The position numbers were made by a program, and so were the translations under genes. A DNA stretch of 35,795 nt. Source: an uncultured Rickettsiales bacterium (GTDB lineage Bacteria; Pseudomonadota; Alphaproteobacteria; Rs-D84). This document shows, one piece after another, positions 22,896-31,335 of this stretch. Each line of letters begins with the position of its first letter. Position 1 is the stretch's first letter. The stretch lies in contig URSJ01000010.1 of assembly GCA_900550495.1 (NCBI GenBank), forward strand, positions 1 through 35,795, in the 5' to 3' direction. The notes under the pieces are model-generated. The model saw only the letters and a list, made by a program, of their open reading frames with translations, searched no databases and was not told the origin of the DNA.

Positions 22896-25295
22896 ATGAC
22901 CATACGCAAGAATATTTTAATCCAATCTTGTTTGGTTATGGCAACAGTGTTTTGTGTCGGGGGTGCAAACGCTGACCAGGCACCGAACCCACGTGGCGCA
23001 GCGGGTGTTGCGACTGTGCGGGCGGATGCGCGGGGTGCGACGCGGGCTGCGTCGGGCATATCTGGCGTATCATCAGGTGTCGCGTCACGTGCCGCAGCCA
23101 CACAACGTGCATCGGGTATGTCCCGGGGCCAGTCATCTGCAATTACACCGCGCAATGCGGCGCGGATAAATACCGTTGTATCATCATCTGATGTTGTGGC
23201 GCGTTCTGCGGTAAATACTTCACGTGCGTCGTCATCAAATGTCGCACGCAGTGTGAACATACCCACACAATCGCGTGGCAGCGCGGCAACAACGGCACGC
23301 GCAGCATCGCGTGCACCGGTCGCACGCGCAACCGCGGTGTTTGACGATATTTCCAAGATTGGTGGCGGATACGCTACCTGTCGCGAGGCATATGCCACGT
23401 GTATGGACCAGTTTTGCGCCAAGGCTAACGACACATATCGTCGTTGTTTTTGCAGTTCTAAATATACTGAATTCAAAAATACCGAGGCCGCTCTGGACGA
23501 GGCCAAGAATTTATTGGCCAAATTTGAAAGTAATAATTTAAATGCGGTTGATAAAACTGCCGCCGAAGTGAACGCGATGTATAGTGCAACTGCTGGCGAA
23601 CAGGCAATCAAAAATGATACCAGTGGCGCAGCGGCAATGTTGTCGGAAATTGGTGATTTATTGTCAGGCAAGAAAAAAGCAAGCAGCGCAACATCAGGCA
23701 CTTCGTTAGGAATTTTGGATCTGGATTTTTCAGTTGATGTAGATGACATCTGGGGAAATAGTGGTGGGTCGTCAATCTTTTCTGATAACAGCGGTTCTGA
23801 TTTGTCACAATTGGAAGGTCAGGCCTTGTTTGCCCAGGCAAACAAGCAATGTTTGGCGTTGATAAAGGATTCTTGTGAAAGCAATGCTGTCCTGAACATG
23901 GCAAAAAGTGCGTATAATATCATGATTAGCCAGGATTGTAACGCATATGAAAAAAAGGTGAATTCTCAGCGTGAAACGGTAAAACAGACCGTCCGCACAG
24001 CAGAAAAGTATCTGCGCGAGGCGCGTTTGGAAGAATATCGTGCACACAATACCGCCGATGTCAACGAATGTATCGCCAGGGTTAAAACAGCAATCACCGC
24101 GGACACAGCGTGTGGCACTAACTATAAACGTTGCTTGGATTATACGGGTGCATATATTGATACAAACACAGGTGAACCGATTTATTCGCCACGCCTGTTC
24201 CAATTAGATGAACTGATTACACTGGATGGGGCAAGTGGGAATACAGATGTGTTGGCGCAAAATACTCAGTTTAATAACTTCTTGGAAACGCGTAAAATGT
24301 TCGCGAACGCGGCGTTGGATTCATGTCGCGATATTGCAAACACCGTATGGCAAGAATTTAAGCGCAGTGCGTTGATTGAAATCGCCCAGGCACAATCGGC
24401 AAAACTGGAAGAAGTCAAAATGTCCTGTGTCAGCACGATGGCCGAATGTTATGACACTCAGACTAGTGCCCTGAAAGATTTTGATACCGCTACGGCACAG
24501 GCGGCGGGTGCAATCAGTGCATATGCGGCCAAGGCCATGTGTCAAGACAAGGTTACTGCTTGTGCTGCGTTGTATGGTAATAATTCAATGTGTCAATTTG
24601 ACAACAATGGCCGTTTGACTGGCGATGCCAGTGCATGCGGACTAAAAGCGTTGTTGGCGTTCGTCGATACAGTTGATACCGTCCGTGTGGCCGAGGGGTG
24701 CAGCAGTGCAATTGATAACTATGTCAAGGCGTTATGCACACCGTCGTCTGGTGACCTTGGGTTCCCGTGGAACTGCCGCCGCAAGGCAAGCGGTTCGGCT
24801 GATGCAACAACGGTTAGCGCGGCGTCAAATGCGACATTAGCAGATAATATTCGAAACTTTGCATTACAGAACTGCAAGGATCCAACAAATCCGGATGCAA
24901 CGTATGCTCAGTTGCCTACGCAAACCCGAGTTCAAGTTCAAAATGCCATTGAGGATATTACAGAACAGTTAGACGCCCAATTGATGGATGTTTGCGAAAC
25001 TCTTGATGGGTATTGGTTGGACGCAGGTGACAACACAGGCAAGGATTTGGCGGCATTTTATACCACCGTATATGGGACCAGTGGTGCCACTGCCGACAGT
25101 GGTGCGACATGGGGACGCTGCGTTGAAAACACGACAATGATTCGGTGTTTGGCATATAACGCGGGCGAAGAAACACCGGTCGCATCGTATGATCGTGCCA
25201 AAGATGAATGTATATTTACTGACAAGTGGTATCGCACTAAATGTGAAAGTATGGGCGGATATTACGAAAACAGTATTTGCTATATGGCCAAATAG
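22896..25295 (+). CDS. Large exported protein of unknown function, cysteine-containing
   Basis: The 799-aa product starts MTIRKNILIQSCLVMATVF with cleavage near GGANA-DQ, so it is exported by Sec. About 130 residues of low-complexity Ala/Arg/Ser/Val sequence follow (for example GAAGVATVRADARGATRAAS). A folded part starts around residue 155 with regularly spaced cysteines (CREAYATCMDQFC, YRRCFCS). Long helices with coiled-coil character follow (AALDEAKNLLAKFESNN, QRETVKQTVRTAEKYLREARLEEY), then a C-terminal Cys-rich part (CESMGGYYENSICYMAK). The start codon choice rests on the promoter position. No named family is recognised. It could be a lineage-specific envelope or surface structural protein. 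A long open frame on the opposite strand (22670-23749) is a by-product of the low-complexity segment. Confidence 0.88.
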   Translation: MTIRKNILIQSCLVMATVFCVGGANADQAPNPRGAAGVATVRADARGATRAASGISGVSSGVASRAAATQRASGMSRGQSSAITPRNAARINTVVSSSDVVARSAVNTSRASSSNVARSVNIPTQSRGSAATTARAASRAPVARATAVFDDISKIGGGYATCREAYATCMDQFCAKANDTYRRCFCSSKYTEFKNTEAALDEAKNLLAKFESNNLNAVDKTAAEVNAMYSATAGEQAIKNDTSGAAAMLSEIGDLLSGKKKASSATSGTSLGILDLDFSVDVDDIWGNSGGSSIFSDNSGSDLSQLEGQALFAQANKQCLALIKDSCESNAVLNMAKSAYNIMISQDCNAYEKKVNSQRETVKQTVRTAEKYLREARLEEYRAHNTADVNECIARVKTAITADTACGTNYKRCLDYTGAYIDTNTGEPIYSPRLFQLDELITLDGASGNTDVLAQNTQFNNFLETRKMFANAALDSCRDIANTVWQEFKRSALIEIAQAQSAKLEEVKMSCVSTMAECYDTQTSALKDFDTATAQAAGAISAYAAKAMCQDKVTACAALYGNNSMCQFDNNGRLTGDASACGLKALLAFVDTVDTVRVAEGCSSAIDNYVKALCTPSSGDLGFPWNCRRKASGSADATTVSAASNATLADNIRNFALQNCKDPTNPDATYAQLPTQTRVQVQNAIEDITEQLDAQLMDVCETLDGYWLDAGDNTGKDLAAFYTTVYGTSGATADSGATWGRCVENTTMIRCLAYNAGEETPVASYDRAKDECIFTDKWYRTKCESMGGYYENSICYMAK

Positions 25296-25370
25296 TTGGC
25301 AGTGGACGGGGAAAAATAAATATAAAAACTATTCTTTGATTGCATACGTGTGTGCTGTGATATTGAAAAA

Positions 25371-25480
25371 CAATGTTGGCCCATTGCGGGGCCTGTGGCA
25401 TATTTGAAATGTGTTTTGGGCAGCCCGACAGCAGTCAGACGTAATGGCAACTAAAAAGACGCCCGTTCGGGCGTCTTTTT
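25371..25480 (+). ncRNA. Candidate small RNA
   Basis: The 205-bp gap after the exported-protein gene contains a promoter-like pair (TTGATT 25336-25341, 17 bp, GATATT 25359-25364). About 110 bp later comes a strong terminator (25453-25480). The stretch between can form hairpins (GGCCC/GGGCC at 25378-25394) and has no frame with a start codon and ribosome binding site. It does not match 4.5S RNA or tmRNA motifs that I know. It may alternatively be just the exported gene's 3' untranslated region. Confidence 0.3.
25453..25480. terminator. Bidirectional intrinsic terminator
   Basis: AGACGCCCG (25458-25466) pairs with CGGGCGTCT through a two-base turn. A-run before and T-run after let it serve both the upstream plus-strand transcript and the convergent XRE regulator gene. 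Confidence 0.9.
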
Positions 25481-25500
25481 ATTACGAATATTGATTGTTT

Positions 25501-25917
25501 TTAATCAACCCCATTCAATGTGCGTAACATTTTCATAATCATTTTGCGTTGATCGTCATCTGGTAATCGCCAATACAAATTTATCAATTGTAATGATTCA
25601 TTTTTTGCCAGTGGGTCGTCATTTTTTTGTTCCGCGACGCGGCCAGTTGATTTTCCCCCACGTGTTTCAACAGGCGTGTAGCCGGGCAGTCCCTGGAAAA
25701 AGAATGATACAGGGGTTTCGAGTGCTGTGCTAAGTTCGAATAAGCGCGACGCTGAAATACGATTACCAGCAGTTTCGTATTTTTGAATCTGTTGAAATGT
25801 AACCCCACATATTTTTGCCAAATCTTTTTGGGATAAACCCATCATGACACGGCGCAATTGCACACGTTGTCCTATGTGTTCATCTACGGCTGTTGGCGTA
25901 AAAGGTCTTCCACTCAT
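25501..25917 (-). CDS. XRE-family transcriptional regulator, alphaproteobacterial type
   Basis: A 138-aa protein with an N-terminal helix-turn-helix. Residues about 14-68 contain IGQRVQLRRVMMGLSQKDLAK and CGVTFQQIQKYETAGNRISASRLFELS, the pattern of the conserved alphaproteobacterial Cro/CI-like regulators. Then come VPVSFFFQGLP-like sequence and a C-terminal helix (YWRLPDDDQRKMIMKMLRTLN). The ATG at 25917 is preferred over the in-frame GTG at 25923 because the AGGGGGG ribosome binding site would abut the GTG. It is convergent with the exported-protein gene and divergent from gpmI. Targets are not evident; the palindrome at 22845-22859 is one possible site. Confidence 0.9.
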   Translation of the reverse strand: MSGRPFTPTAVDEHIGQRVQLRRVMMGLSQKDLAKICGVTFQQIQKYETAGNRISASRLFELSTALETPVSFFFQGLPGYTPVETRGGKSTGRVAEQKNDDPLAKNESLQLINLYWRLPDDDQRKMIMKMLRTLNGVD

Positions 25918-25999
25918 GGGCACCCCCCTTTCTGTTTATGACATAGTTCCTAGGACAATTTATACAATTTTTATTATTATTTTGCAATTAAAAAACTGA

Positions 26000-26005
26000 T
26001 ATAAT
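26000..26005 (+). promoter_or_regulatory. Extended -10 promoter of gpmI
   Basis: TGATATAAT: perfect TATAAT at 26000-26005 preceded by the TGN extension, 27 bp before the start codon. No good -35 box at the normal distance. Confidence 0.6.
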
Positions 26006-26032
26006 ATTCGTCAGATAAAGGCGGTAAGAATA

Positions 26033-27508
26033 ATGTCAAAACCAATTGTTTTATGTATTATGGATGGCGTTGGGATTCGGGCCCAGACGCAGCATAATGC
26101 GGTAAAATTAGCACATATGCCCTATTTTAATAAATTATTAAATACGTATCCACATTCGGTATTAAATGCCAGTGGTGCGGCCGTAGGGTTGCCTGTTGGA
26201 ACAATGGGTAATTCCGAGGTTGGGCACATTACAATGGGGGCTGGGCGTGTCGTAAATCAATTCTTGCGCCGGTTTCAATTAGAACACTGGGATAAAAACG
26301 TTCCTTTGCGCGATTTTATTACGGCAGTGCAGCGCGACGGCGGAATTGTACATCTAGCTGGTCTGATGTCTGATGGACGTGTGCATTCTGATATTAACGA
26401 CATTATGACAATTGCGTTGCGCGTCCTGGGGGCGGGATTGCGTGTGTGTATCCACTTTATTGCCGATGGACGTGATACACCACCTAAATCGGCGGCAGAA
26501 TATATTCGACTGATACAGGAACGTTTGGCAGATTATCTGGCCACAGGTCAGGCATTTTGGGGCACACTGTCTGGGCGGTATTATACAATGGACAGAAATC
26601 AGAATCTGGACCGTACTGAAATGGCGGCTGACGCTATCGCCAATGCTGCTAGTCCATTTGTTGCCCCTACAATTGACGCCGCGTTGGATTCGGCATACGC
26701 GCATGGCGAAACGGACGAGTTTATTAAGCCTACTGTTATCACTGGTGATGTCCCAATCAATGCAAATGATGGTTTTTTGTTCGGGAATTATCGCAGTGAC
26801 CGCGCTCGCCAAATTGTGCGTGCAATGCTGAAAACAGGGGCGCATATGTTGTGCTTTTCCCAGTATGGCGAAGGGTTGGACGCAGTGTGCCCTGCACTGT
26901 TACCGGATGTGCCGGTGAAAAATACACTGGGCGATGTTCTGGCGGCGCATAATGTGCGCCAGTTGCGTATCTCAGAAACCGAAAAATATAATCACGTGAC
27001 GTATTTTTTTGACGCAGAACGCAATGTTGATTTTCCGAATTCAGAAAAGAAACTAATCCCTTCGCCAGATGTGGCAACGTTTGATTTAATGCCTGAAATG
27101 TCTGCTGTGCAGATTACAGATGCATTGCTGGAAAACTTGGCATCATTTGATGTCGTAATTTTGAATTTTGCAAATGGCGACATGGTCGGTCACACAGGCA
27201 ATGAAACTGCTGCAATCCGCGCAATGGAAACATTGGATGCGCAATTGGCGCGTATTGTGCCCGCAACGTTGCATTTGGACGGCACGGTTCTGATAACTGC
27301 AGACCATGGTAATGCAGAGCAAATGTGGGATGAAGTGACAAATGCACCGTTGACGTCGCATACGACAAATCCGGTAAATTTAATTGTTGTGTCAAATGTG
27401 CCGCACGCTGTTCAGAACGGCGGACTGGCCGATATTGCACCAACAATCTTACACCTGTTGGATATTGCACAACCGGCAGACATGACGGGACATAATCTGA
27501 TTGATTAA
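26033..27508 (+). CDS. gpmI: 2,3-bisphosphoglycerate-independent phosphoglycerate mutase
   Basis: Interconverts 3- and 2-phosphoglycerate in glycolysis and gluconeogenesis using a phosphoserine intermediate and two Mn2+ ions. The 491-aa length is close to the usual 510. The N-terminus has CIMDGVGIR. The phosphorylated serine is Ser61 in TMGNSEVGHITMGAGR. The phosphatase-like insert has HFIADGRDTPP and the metal ligands of the C-terminal part appear as ANGDMVGHTGN and TADHGNAEQMWD. GGCGGTAAG precedes the ATG weakly. It is monocistronic, ending in a hairpin shared with the convergent tadA. Confidence 0.97.
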   Translation: MSKPIVLCIMDGVGIRAQTQHNAVKLAHMPYFNKLLNTYPHSVLNASGAAVGLPVGTMGNSEVGHITMGAGRVVNQFLRRFQLEHWDKNVPLRDFITAVQRDGGIVHLAGLMSDGRVHSDINDIMTIALRVLGAGLRVCIHFIADGRDTPPKSAAEYIRLIQERLADYLATGQAFWGTLSGRYYTMDRNQNLDRTEMAADAIANAASPFVAPTIDAALDSAYAHGETDEFIKPTVITGDVPINANDGFLFGNYRSDRARQIVRAMLKTGAHMLCFSQYGEGLDAVCPALLPDVPVKNTLGDVLAAHNVRQLRISETEKYNHVTYFFDAERNVDFPNSEKKLIPSPDVATFDLMPEMSAVQITDALLENLASFDVVILNFANGDMVGHTGNETAAIRAMETLDAQLARIVPATLHLDGTVLITADHGNAEQMWDEVTNAPLTSHTTNPVNLIVVSNVPHAVQNGGLADIAPTILHLLDIAQPADMTGHNLID

Positions 27509-27516
27509 ATGAGACA

Positions 27517-27547
27517 GGGGCGATGAATTATTCATCGCCCCGTTTTA
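27517..27547 (+). terminator. Terminator of gpmI overlapping the end of tadA
   Basis: A 12-bp perfect inverted repeat, GGGGCGATGAAT/ATTCATCGCCCC (27517-27541), followed by GTTTTATT. The tadA stop codon and last codons lie inside the hairpin. Confidence 0.85.
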
Positions 27548-27989
27548 TTGCACGCCGCGTGGCAAAAAAATCACGCAACATTTGTGCCGACGCGTCTGCG
27601 TATTCTGGCATTTGTATGACTGTCGGTTTCCACAGGTGTCGGTCCGTTTCATATACACGGGCATTAGATGTAATTCCACCACCCTTTTTATCAATGGCGG
27701 CAAAGAAAACATGGTGGATTCGTGCAAACGATATTGCCGTAGCGCACATCGCGCACGGTTCTAGTGTCACATAGATGTCGCAATCGTCCAAGAATTTTGC
27801 TCCCAGTTTCCGGCATGCTTGGTTTATTGCGACAATTTCTGCGTGCAGTGTCGGATTGCGACGCAATTGTACCCTGTTTTCGCCGCGGGCAATAATGTGA
27901 CCATCACGCACGATAACGGCGCCAATTGGCACATCGTCGTGTGATTTTGCACGAATTGCTAAATTTAACGCTTGCTGCATTGGGTTCAT
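27528..27989 (-). CDS. tadA: tRNA-specific adenosine deaminase TadA
   Basis: TadA converts A34 to inosine in tRNA-Arg(ACG). The 153-aa product carries the zinc and catalytic residues in LHAEIVA (His49, Glu51) and EPCAMC (Cys79, Cys82), with the PIGAVIV and ARGENR motifs upstream. The start at 27989 (MNPMQQALNLA) fits family N-termini; the in-frame ATG at 28016 would add nine residues, but a plausible promoter lies between the two. That promoter would give a message starting at the ATG itself. It is divergent from rsmD, with only 17 bp between start codons. Confidence 0.93.
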   Translation of the reverse strand: MNPMQQALNLAIRAKSHDDVPIGAVIVRDGHIIARGENRVQLRRNPTLHAEIVAINQACRKLGAKFLDDCDIYVTLEPCAMCATAISFARIHHVFFAAIDKKGGGITSNARVYETDRHLWKPTVIQMPEYADASAQMLRDFFATRRAIKRGDE

Positions 27990-28024
27990 GTGATACACTT
28001 TATCGTATGGATTCAAAATTGCAA
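27971..28024. promoter_or_regulatory. Overlapping divergent promoters of tadA and rsmD
   Basis: Plus strand: TTGCTG (27972-27977), 16 bp, TACACT (27994-27999), start of transcription near 28006. Minus strand: TTGCAA (28019-28024), 16 bp, TAAAGT (27997-28002), start near 27989-27990. Both would make essentially leaderless messages. Neither gene has a Shine-Dalgarno sequence. Confidence 0.4.
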
Positions 28025-28564
28025 ATTATTTCAGGGGCATATCGTGGGCGTAAACTGCGTTTGCCAGATGGGGCGCGTCCGACTCAAAATCGCGCACGCA
28101 TTGCGCTGTTTAATATGCTGGGGGCAATCGTGGACACAACGCATAAATTTACGGTCTGGGACGCGTTCGCAGGCAGTGGCGCGTTCGGATTGGAATTTTT
28201 ATCACGCAGCTCAAATGCACGTGTGATATTTACAGATGTTGCAGTGGCCTCAATTCGGGCGATTCGTGAAAACCTGGGGAATGTTGACACGTCGCGTGCA
28301 ACTGTTGTTATGGCAGACGCAATGACGCGGATTTCTGAGTTTGGTGCGGTTTCAGACCTGATATTTGTTGACCCACCGTATCTGGCGCACGACACAGGTG
28401 TGGCGTTTGTGCGGCGCGTAAGCGCGGTGACGCGCGTCGGAACATTGTTGGTCTGGGAACAAGATGGCGATAATTTCGTCGCCCCTGGCCCAGAATGGGA
28501 AATTTTACGGGATAAAAAATACGGTCGTGCGCGTTTTCTGATTTTGCGGCGTAGCGCACAATAA
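28007..28564 (+). CDS. rsmD: 16S rRNA m2G966 methyltransferase RsmD
   Basis: RsmD methylates N2 of guanine 966 in 16S rRNA. The 185-aa product begins MDSKLQIISGAYRGRKL, and GARPTQNRARIALFNMLG matches the family RPTxxRVREALFN motif. The SAM-binding loop is VWDAFAGSGAFGLEFLSR, followed by the DPPY catalytic motif in IFVDPPYLAHD. The start at 28007 is preferred over an in-frame ATG 81 bp upstream inside tadA, because it gives the family N-terminus. No ribosome binding site is present, in line with leaderless translation. Confidence 0.93.
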   Translation: MDSKLQIISGAYRGRKLRLPDGARPTQNRARIALFNMLGAIVDTTHKFTVWDAFAGSGAFGLEFLSRSSNARVIFTDVAVASIRAIRENLGNVDTSRATVVMADAMTRISEFGAVSDLIFVDPPYLAHDTGVAFVRRVSAVTRVGTLLVWEQDGDNFVAPGPEWEILRDKKYGRARFLILRRSAQ

Positions 28565-28569
28565 AAACC

Positions 28570-28598
28570 TTGATTTTTCAAACGTTTTAGTAAATAAT
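28570..28598 (+). promoter_or_regulatory. Promoter of rplY
   Basis: TTGATT (28570-28575), 17-bp spacer, AATAAT (28593-28598), leaving a leader of about 58 nt before the start codon. The leader includes GGAGG at 28619-28623, well ahead of the working AAAGGA. Confidence 0.5.
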
Positions 28599-28662
28599 AT
28601 GCCACGCACGGCACCCTTGGAGGTCGCGCACAGTTAAACCAATGCTATTAAAAGGATAAAAA

Positions 28663-29286
28663 ATGGCAATTAAATTAAATGCAGAAATTCGCAGCGTTGC
28701 CGGCAAGGGGGCCGCACGCAGCATCCGCAAAAATAAAAAAATCCCTGCTGTTATTTACGGCGAAAAGAAAGCACCTGTCGCGATTGAATTGGACGGCAAC
28801 GGCTTTGAACAGTTGGTAAAGAAACCGGGTTTGCGGACAAAATTATTTGAAATTGATACAAACAACGGCAAAGAAAACGCAATGTTGGTTGATATTCAGT
28901 ATCACCCAGTGTCGGACGCGGTTGTTCACGTTGATTTCAAACGTATTGATGTCAACAGTCCTGTCAACGTGGTCGTTCCAGTAGAAGTTATCAATGCCGA
29001 AACGTCCAAGGGTATGAAACTAGGTGGCGTTTTGAATTTTGCAGTGCGTAAGGTTGCATTGCGTGGTTCTGTTCATGCAATCCCAGAAAAAATCGTTATT
29101 GATTTGGCAGATGTGACAATCGGTGACGTGATTCACGGAACAGACTTGGTATTGCCAGACGGCATTGAATTGGGTCTGCACCAGGCTGAATTGGCGTTTG
29201 CAACAATTGGCGGTAAAATGCCCGAAGAAGCCGATGCCACAAAGACAGCGGCCGCTGCTGCGCCAGCTGCGCCGGCAAAAAAATAA
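28663..29286 (+). CDS. rplY: 50S ribosomal protein L25 (TL5/CTC form)
   Basis: A two-domain 5S rRNA-binding protein, 207 aa, the long CTC-type form common in Alphaproteobacteria. The N-terminal L25 domain has KGAARSIRKNKKIPAVIYG; the later DIQYHPVSDAVVHVDFKRID starts the TL5 C-terminal beta domain, with GVLNFAVRKVALRGS and IPEKIVIDLADVTIGDVIHG. The last 20 residues are Ala/Lys-rich. AAAGGA precedes the ATG at good spacing. pth, its usual neighbour, is not next; dnaK follows after a terminator. Confidence 0.96.
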   Translation: MAIKLNAEIRSVAGKGAARSIRKNKKIPAVIYGEKKAPVAIELDGNGFEQLVKKPGLRTKLFEIDTNNGKENAMLVDIQYHPVSDAVVHVDFKRIDVNSPVNVVVPVEVINAETSKGMKLGGVLNFAVRKVALRGSVHAIPEKIVIDLADVTIGDVIHGTDLVLPDGIELGLHQAELAFATIGGKMPEEADATKTAAAAAPAAPAKK

Positions 29287-29307
29287 TCAATACGAATTGT
29301 TGATTTT

Positions 29308-29334
29308 AAACCGTCCGTTTGGACGGTTTTTTTT
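29308..29334 (+). terminator. Intrinsic terminator of rplY
   Basis: AAACCGTCC, loop GTTT, GGACGGTTT followed by a run of T residues. Confidence 0.92.
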
Positions 29335-29355
29335 GTATTATTTTTTTCCTGTGGC

Positions 29356-29387
29356 CTTGAAAAGGCTTTTAATGTTCACTATATGAA
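29356..29387 (+). promoter_or_regulatory. Heat-shock (RpoH-type) promoter candidate of dnaK
   Basis: CTTGAAA (29356-29362) with ACTATAT (29378-29384) 18 bp after the CTTG. This resembles the alphaproteobacterial RpoH pattern CTTG-N17/18-CYTATNT, with the first -10 base different. The start codon follows about 28 bp later. Confidence 0.5.
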
Positions 29388-29414
29388 GTGCATAAGAAAT
29401 TCAAGGAGTGAAAA

Positions 29415-31307
29415 ATGGCAAAAGTATTAGGTATTGACTTGGGGACAACAAATTCCGCCATGGCGTTCATGGACGGCAGTGACCCAAAAATTATTGAAAA
29501 CGCCGAAGGGGGACGCACAACGCCGTCTGTGGTTGCGTTGACATCTGGTGGCGAACAGTTGGTTGGTATTACCGCCAAGAACCAGGCGATTACCAATCCT
29601 GAAAACACAATTTACGAAATCAAACGTCTGATGGGTTTGCGCTTTGACAGTCCAGCGGTCAAAGATATTGCTGCGCGCGTGCCGTATAAAATTGTCCGTG
29701 GCGACAATGGCGACGCGTGGGTTGAAATTGACGGCAAGAAATATGCCCCGTCCCAGATTTCTGCAATGATTTTGGCAAAATTGAAAAAAGACGCCGAAGC
29801 GTATTTGGGCGAAACTGTGTCTGATGCAGTTATTACTGTGCCGGCATACTTTAACGATTCTCAACGTCAGGCAACCAAAGACGCCGGTCGTATCGCAGGC
29901 CTGAACGTGTTGCGTATCGTCAACGAACCAACCGCGGCGGCATTGGCATACGGATTGGAAAAAGATAAAAATGGCACAATCGCTGTGTATGACTTGGGCG
30001 GTGGTACATTTGATATTTCCATCTTGGAAATCATTGACGGCGTGTTTGAAGTTAAATCTACAAACGGCGATACCGCGTTGGGTGGTTCAGATTTTGATGC
30101 ACGCGTGTTAAAGCATTTGATTGATGAATTCAAGGCGCAATCCGGTATTGATTTGACCGGGGATAAATTGGCATTGCAACGTCTGAAAGAAGCCGCAGAA
30201 AAGGCGAAAATTGAACTGTCGTCCAAAATGCAGGCGGACATCAACCTGCCGTATTTGACGGCCGATGCAACTGGGCCAAAGCACTTTAATACAACATTGA
30301 CGCGTGCGAAATTGGAATCGTTGGTTGATGACCTGATTCAGAAAACGATTGAACCGTGCAAAAAGGCGTTAAAAGACGCAGGATTGGATAAATCGCAAAT
30401 CAACGAAGTTATCTTGGTCGGTGGTCAAACACGTATGCCCAAGGTTGTTGAAACAGTCAAAGAATTCTTTGGCCGTGAACCGCACAAGGGCGTAAACCCA
30501 GACGAAGTTGTCGCATTGGGTGCCGCAATTCAGGGTGGTGTTCTGAAAGGCGACGTCAAAGACGTTCTGTTGCTGGACGTGACACCGTTGTCGTTGGGTA
30601 TTGAAACATTGGGTGGTGTGTTTACGCGTCTGATTGACCGCAACACAACAATTCCGACGAAAAAGTCCCAGGTGTTTTCAACCGCCGAAGATAACCAGTC
30701 GGCTGTGACAATTCGTGTGTTCCAGGGCGAACGCGATATGGCGGCTGATAACAAATTGTTGGGCCAGTTTAACCTGGAGGGTATCGCCCCTGCCCCACGT
30801 GGTATGCCACAGATTGAAGTGTCGTTTGACATTGACGCCAATGGTATCGTTCACGTGTCGGCCAAGGACAAAGGAACTGGCAAAGAACAGACGATTTCTA
30901 TTAAATCTGATGGCGGTTTGTCCGAAGACGATATTCAAAAAATGGTTGACGAAGCGGCTGCAAACGCAGAATCTGATAAACAAAAACGCGCCCTGGCCGA
31001 GGCGAAAAACAACGCCGAAGCTGCAGTGTTCAGTATTGAAAAGTCACTGAAAGAACACGGTGATAAAATCAGTGCGGACGAGAAAAAGGCCATAGAAGAT
31101 GCAAAACAGGCGTTGTCTGATGAATTGGCCAAGGCAGATGTGACCGCGGAATCGCTGAAAGAAAAGACAGACGCATTGATGGAAAAATCAATGAAGTTGG
31201 GCGAAGCGGTTTACAAGGCCGCACAAGAAGCGCAAAAATCTGAATCTGGCGATAACAAGCCAAACGAAGATGGTGCGCGTGACGCAGACTTTTCTGAAAA
31301 GAAATAA
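29415..31307 (+). CDS. dnaK: Chaperone DnaK (Hsp70)
   Basis: ATP-driven Hsp70 chaperone for folding and stress recovery, 630 aa. The nucleotide-binding domain begins KVLGIDLGTTNSAMAFMDG. It contains VITVPAYFNDSQRQATKDAG, VNEPTAAALAYGLEK and VYDLGGGTFDISILE, the linker-proximal DVKDVLLLDVTPLSLGIET, and a substrate-binding domain with a helical lid and acidic tail (NKPNEDGARDADFSEKK). AAGGAG precedes the ATG. A heat-shock-type promoter lies upstream. dnaJ, which usually follows, is absent; the next gene is convergent, so DnaJ and GrpE must be encoded elsewhere. Confidence 0.98.
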   Translation: MAKVLGIDLGTTNSAMAFMDGSDPKIIENAEGGRTTPSVVALTSGGEQLVGITAKNQAITNPENTIYEIKRLMGLRFDSPAVKDIAARVPYKIVRGDNGDAWVEIDGKKYAPSQISAMILAKLKKDAEAYLGETVSDAVITVPAYFNDSQRQATKDAGRIAGLNVLRIVNEPTAAALAYGLEKDKNGTIAVYDLGGGTFDISILEIIDGVFEVKSTNGDTALGGSDFDARVLKHLIDEFKAQSGIDLTGDKLALQRLKEAAEKAKIELSSKMQADINLPYLTADATGPKHFNTTLTRAKLESLVDDLIQKTIEPCKKALKDAGLDKSQINEVILVGGQTRMPKVVETVKEFFGREPHKGVNPDEVVALGAAIQGGVLKGDVKDVLLLDVTPLSLGIETLGGVFTRLIDRNTTIPTKKSQVFSTAEDNQSAVTIRVFQGERDMAADNKLLGQFNLEGIAPAPRGMPQIEVSFDIDANGIVHVSAKDKGTGKEQTISIKSDGGLSEDDIQKMVDEAAANAESDKQKRALAEAKNNAEAAVFSIEKSLKEHGDKISADEKKAIEDAKQALSDELAKADVTAESLKEKTDALMEKSMKLGEAVYKAAQEAQKSESGDNKPNEDGARDADFSEKK

Positions 31308-31335
31308 AAAAACGGGGCATTTGCCCCGTTTTTAT
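31308..31335. terminator. Bidirectional terminator between dnaK and the phosphofructokinase gene
   Basis: ACGGGGC (31312-31318), loop ATTT, GCCCCGT (31323-31329) with A-run before and T-run after. It overlaps the last codon of the convergent gene. Confidence 0.9.

Noticed and set aside
22670..23749. 359-codon minus-strand frame
   Set aside because: It lies opposite the Ala/Arg-rich part of the exported-protein gene, spans the end of another gene, and its composition is the mirror of that low-complexity coding.
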